A stretch of DNA of 6,875 nt, from assembly GCA_030730545.1 (NCBI GenBank), contig JANQUX010000195.1:1-6875 (forward strand). Direction: 5' to 3'. Below are positions 6,054 to 6,875 of the stretch, one piece after another; position 1 is the first letter of the stretch, and each line of letters opens with the position of its first letter. A program made the translations under genes and the position numbers. Below the pieces are notes generated by a model. It was not told the origin of the DNA and made no database searches. It worked only from the letters and a program-made list of their open reading frames with translations. The stretch comes from Maribacter sp. Its GTDB lineage: Bacteria > Bacteroidota > Bacteroidia > Flavobacteriales > Flavobacteriaceae.

Positions 6054-6875
6054 TTAAAAGTTAACGGTTACACCCATTTGCCTCGGTCCGAAATTTAGAT
6101 TCCAACTAACCATTTTCTTTTGGTTGTTGTATTTCTCGTCATATCTTCTGTCTAGATATTTATCTATAGATTCTACGGTAGCAATACTTATGGCAAATGC
6201 AAACACCATATCACTCAAGTAATGTTGACCATCCCAAACACGAGAAATACCCGGAATAGCGCCTAAAGTGTAAATACCTGCTTTTACCCACGGGTTTTTA
6301 AATTGCTTACCAATGGCGTATGCATTTGTAAATGCCAATAAAGCATGACCAGACGGAAAAGAATGGAAGTTTCTACTTGAATTGAAAGGGTCGAATGTGT
6401 CTTTACCTAAATTAGCCAAAGGTCTTGCTCTACCCACTACAGATTTTAATACCTGTTGTAGAAGTCCCGCTGAAGTCGCTGATGAAATTAATAATACTCC
6501 GGTTCTTCTTAATTTTTCGTTTTTGGTAATTAAACCCACAGCGTATACACCTGAAGTGGCTATATAATTATTTTCAGGACTCCCGTAAAGTTCCCCATAA
6601 TCACGTATAAATTGTGGTACGCCTTCTCTATTGTTTCTAATGAACCGAGATGTATCGTCGTCCACTAAATAAACTAAACCTGTACCCCCAACTACAGCAC
6701 CGAATTGTGCCCATTGCTTACCTTGCCAATGAAACGGACTCGCATAAGAATGACCTACACCTCTGAACATGCTACCAACATCATAGGTAAACATATTCCA
6801 ACGCGTTTCTGTAGAATCTTTTACGGAATCTTGAGCGTTTAAAGAAATGCAAAAGGTTAAGCCTAATAGGATTAT
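6054..6875 (-). CDS. Secreted PAP2-family phosphatase (N-terminus beyond window)
   Basis: The frame stays open from the window edge through 6795, so the internal ATG at 6794 is not the true start. The first visible residues, IILLGLTFCISLNA followed by QDSVKD, are the end of a signal peptide with likely cleavage after Ala14; only the extreme N-terminus is missing. In the 273 visible residues the three PAP2 phosphatase motifs are complete: KSVVGRARP (Lys144, Arg151, Pro152), PSGH (174-177, His177) and SRVWDGQHYLSD (Arg212, nucleophile His218, Asp222). The family removes phosphate from lipids such as phosphatidate, undecaprenyl pyrophosphate or lipid A; the active site here should face the periplasm. 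Hydrophobic stretches occur near 57-71, 107-119 and 224-236. The C-terminus SWNLNFGPRQMGVTVNF alternates polar and hydrophobic residues and ends in Phe, like a short outer-membrane strand. The exact substrate is unknown. Confidence 0.88.
   Translation of the reverse strand: MILLGLTFCISLNAQDSVKDSTETRWNMFTYDVGSMFRGVGHSYASPFHWQGKQWAQFGAVVGGTGLVYLVDDDTSRFIRNNREGVPQFIRDYGELYGSPENNYIATSGVYAVGLITKNEKLRRTGVLLISSATSAGLLQQVLKSVVGRARPLANLGKDTFDPFNSSRNFHSFPSGHALLAFTNAYAIGKQFKNPWVKAGIYTLGAIPGISRVWDGQHYLSDMVFAFAISIATVESIDKYLDRRYDEKYNNQKKMVSWNLNFGPRQMGVTVNF

Noticed and set aside
6052..6066. Inverted repeat CGTTAA-AAG-TTAACG over the phosphatase stop, possible bidirectional terminator between recQ and the phosphatase.
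   Set aside because: Six mostly AT pairs with a three-base loop and no T-run on either side; too weak to call a terminator.

Overview
The window looks like a piece of chromosome from an AT-rich Bacteroidota, most likely a marine or soil member of the Flavobacteriaceae. Four things point that way: exact matches to the Bacteroidota -7 promoter element TAnnTTTG before ssb and recQ; a RecQ with the C-terminal helix-turn-helix extension; an SSB paralogue without an acidic tail; and scattered hairpin repeats of the TGTCA...CTGAG...CAGTCGAAG type, which I recall as common in this group. The genus cannot be fixed from the sequence.

Layout from left to right: (1) 1-120, the last 39 codons of a chloramphenicol acetyltransferase-like gene on the + strand, which runs in from outside. 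(2) 147-1649, on the - strand and convergent with it, an orphan membrane histidine kinase with seven predicted membrane spans. (3) 1869-2555, divergent from the kinase, a GNAT-family acetyltransferase. (4) 2556-2819, a very AT-rich spacer with a 10-bp-period repeat array ending in a palindrome and then a -7 promoter element, leading to (5) a short single-stranded DNA-binding protein at 2820-3152. (6) 3296-3842, a small GIY-YIG nuclease gene surrounded by three copies of a REP-like hairpin repeat, two direct and one inverted. (7) 3950-6034, a full RecQ helicase with its own promoter nearly touching its start codon. (8) 6054-6875, on the - strand and convergent with recQ, a secreted PAP2-family phosphatase whose extreme N-terminus lies beyond the window.

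Most genes appear to be single transcription units, not one operon. SSB, the GIY-YIG nuclease and RecQ form a run of three same-strand DNA-transaction genes, but each is separated by more than 200 bp, so joint function is only suggested. The most unusual object is the GIY-YIG gene with its repeats: the sequence differences between the two repeat variants fall almost entirely in a predicted stem and keep it paired, and one copy starts two bases after the nuclease stop codon. This is the layout expected if the nuclease acts on, or moves with, the repeats, by analogy with RAYT transposases and REP sequences. The second point of interest is the helically phased repeat array upstream of ssb.
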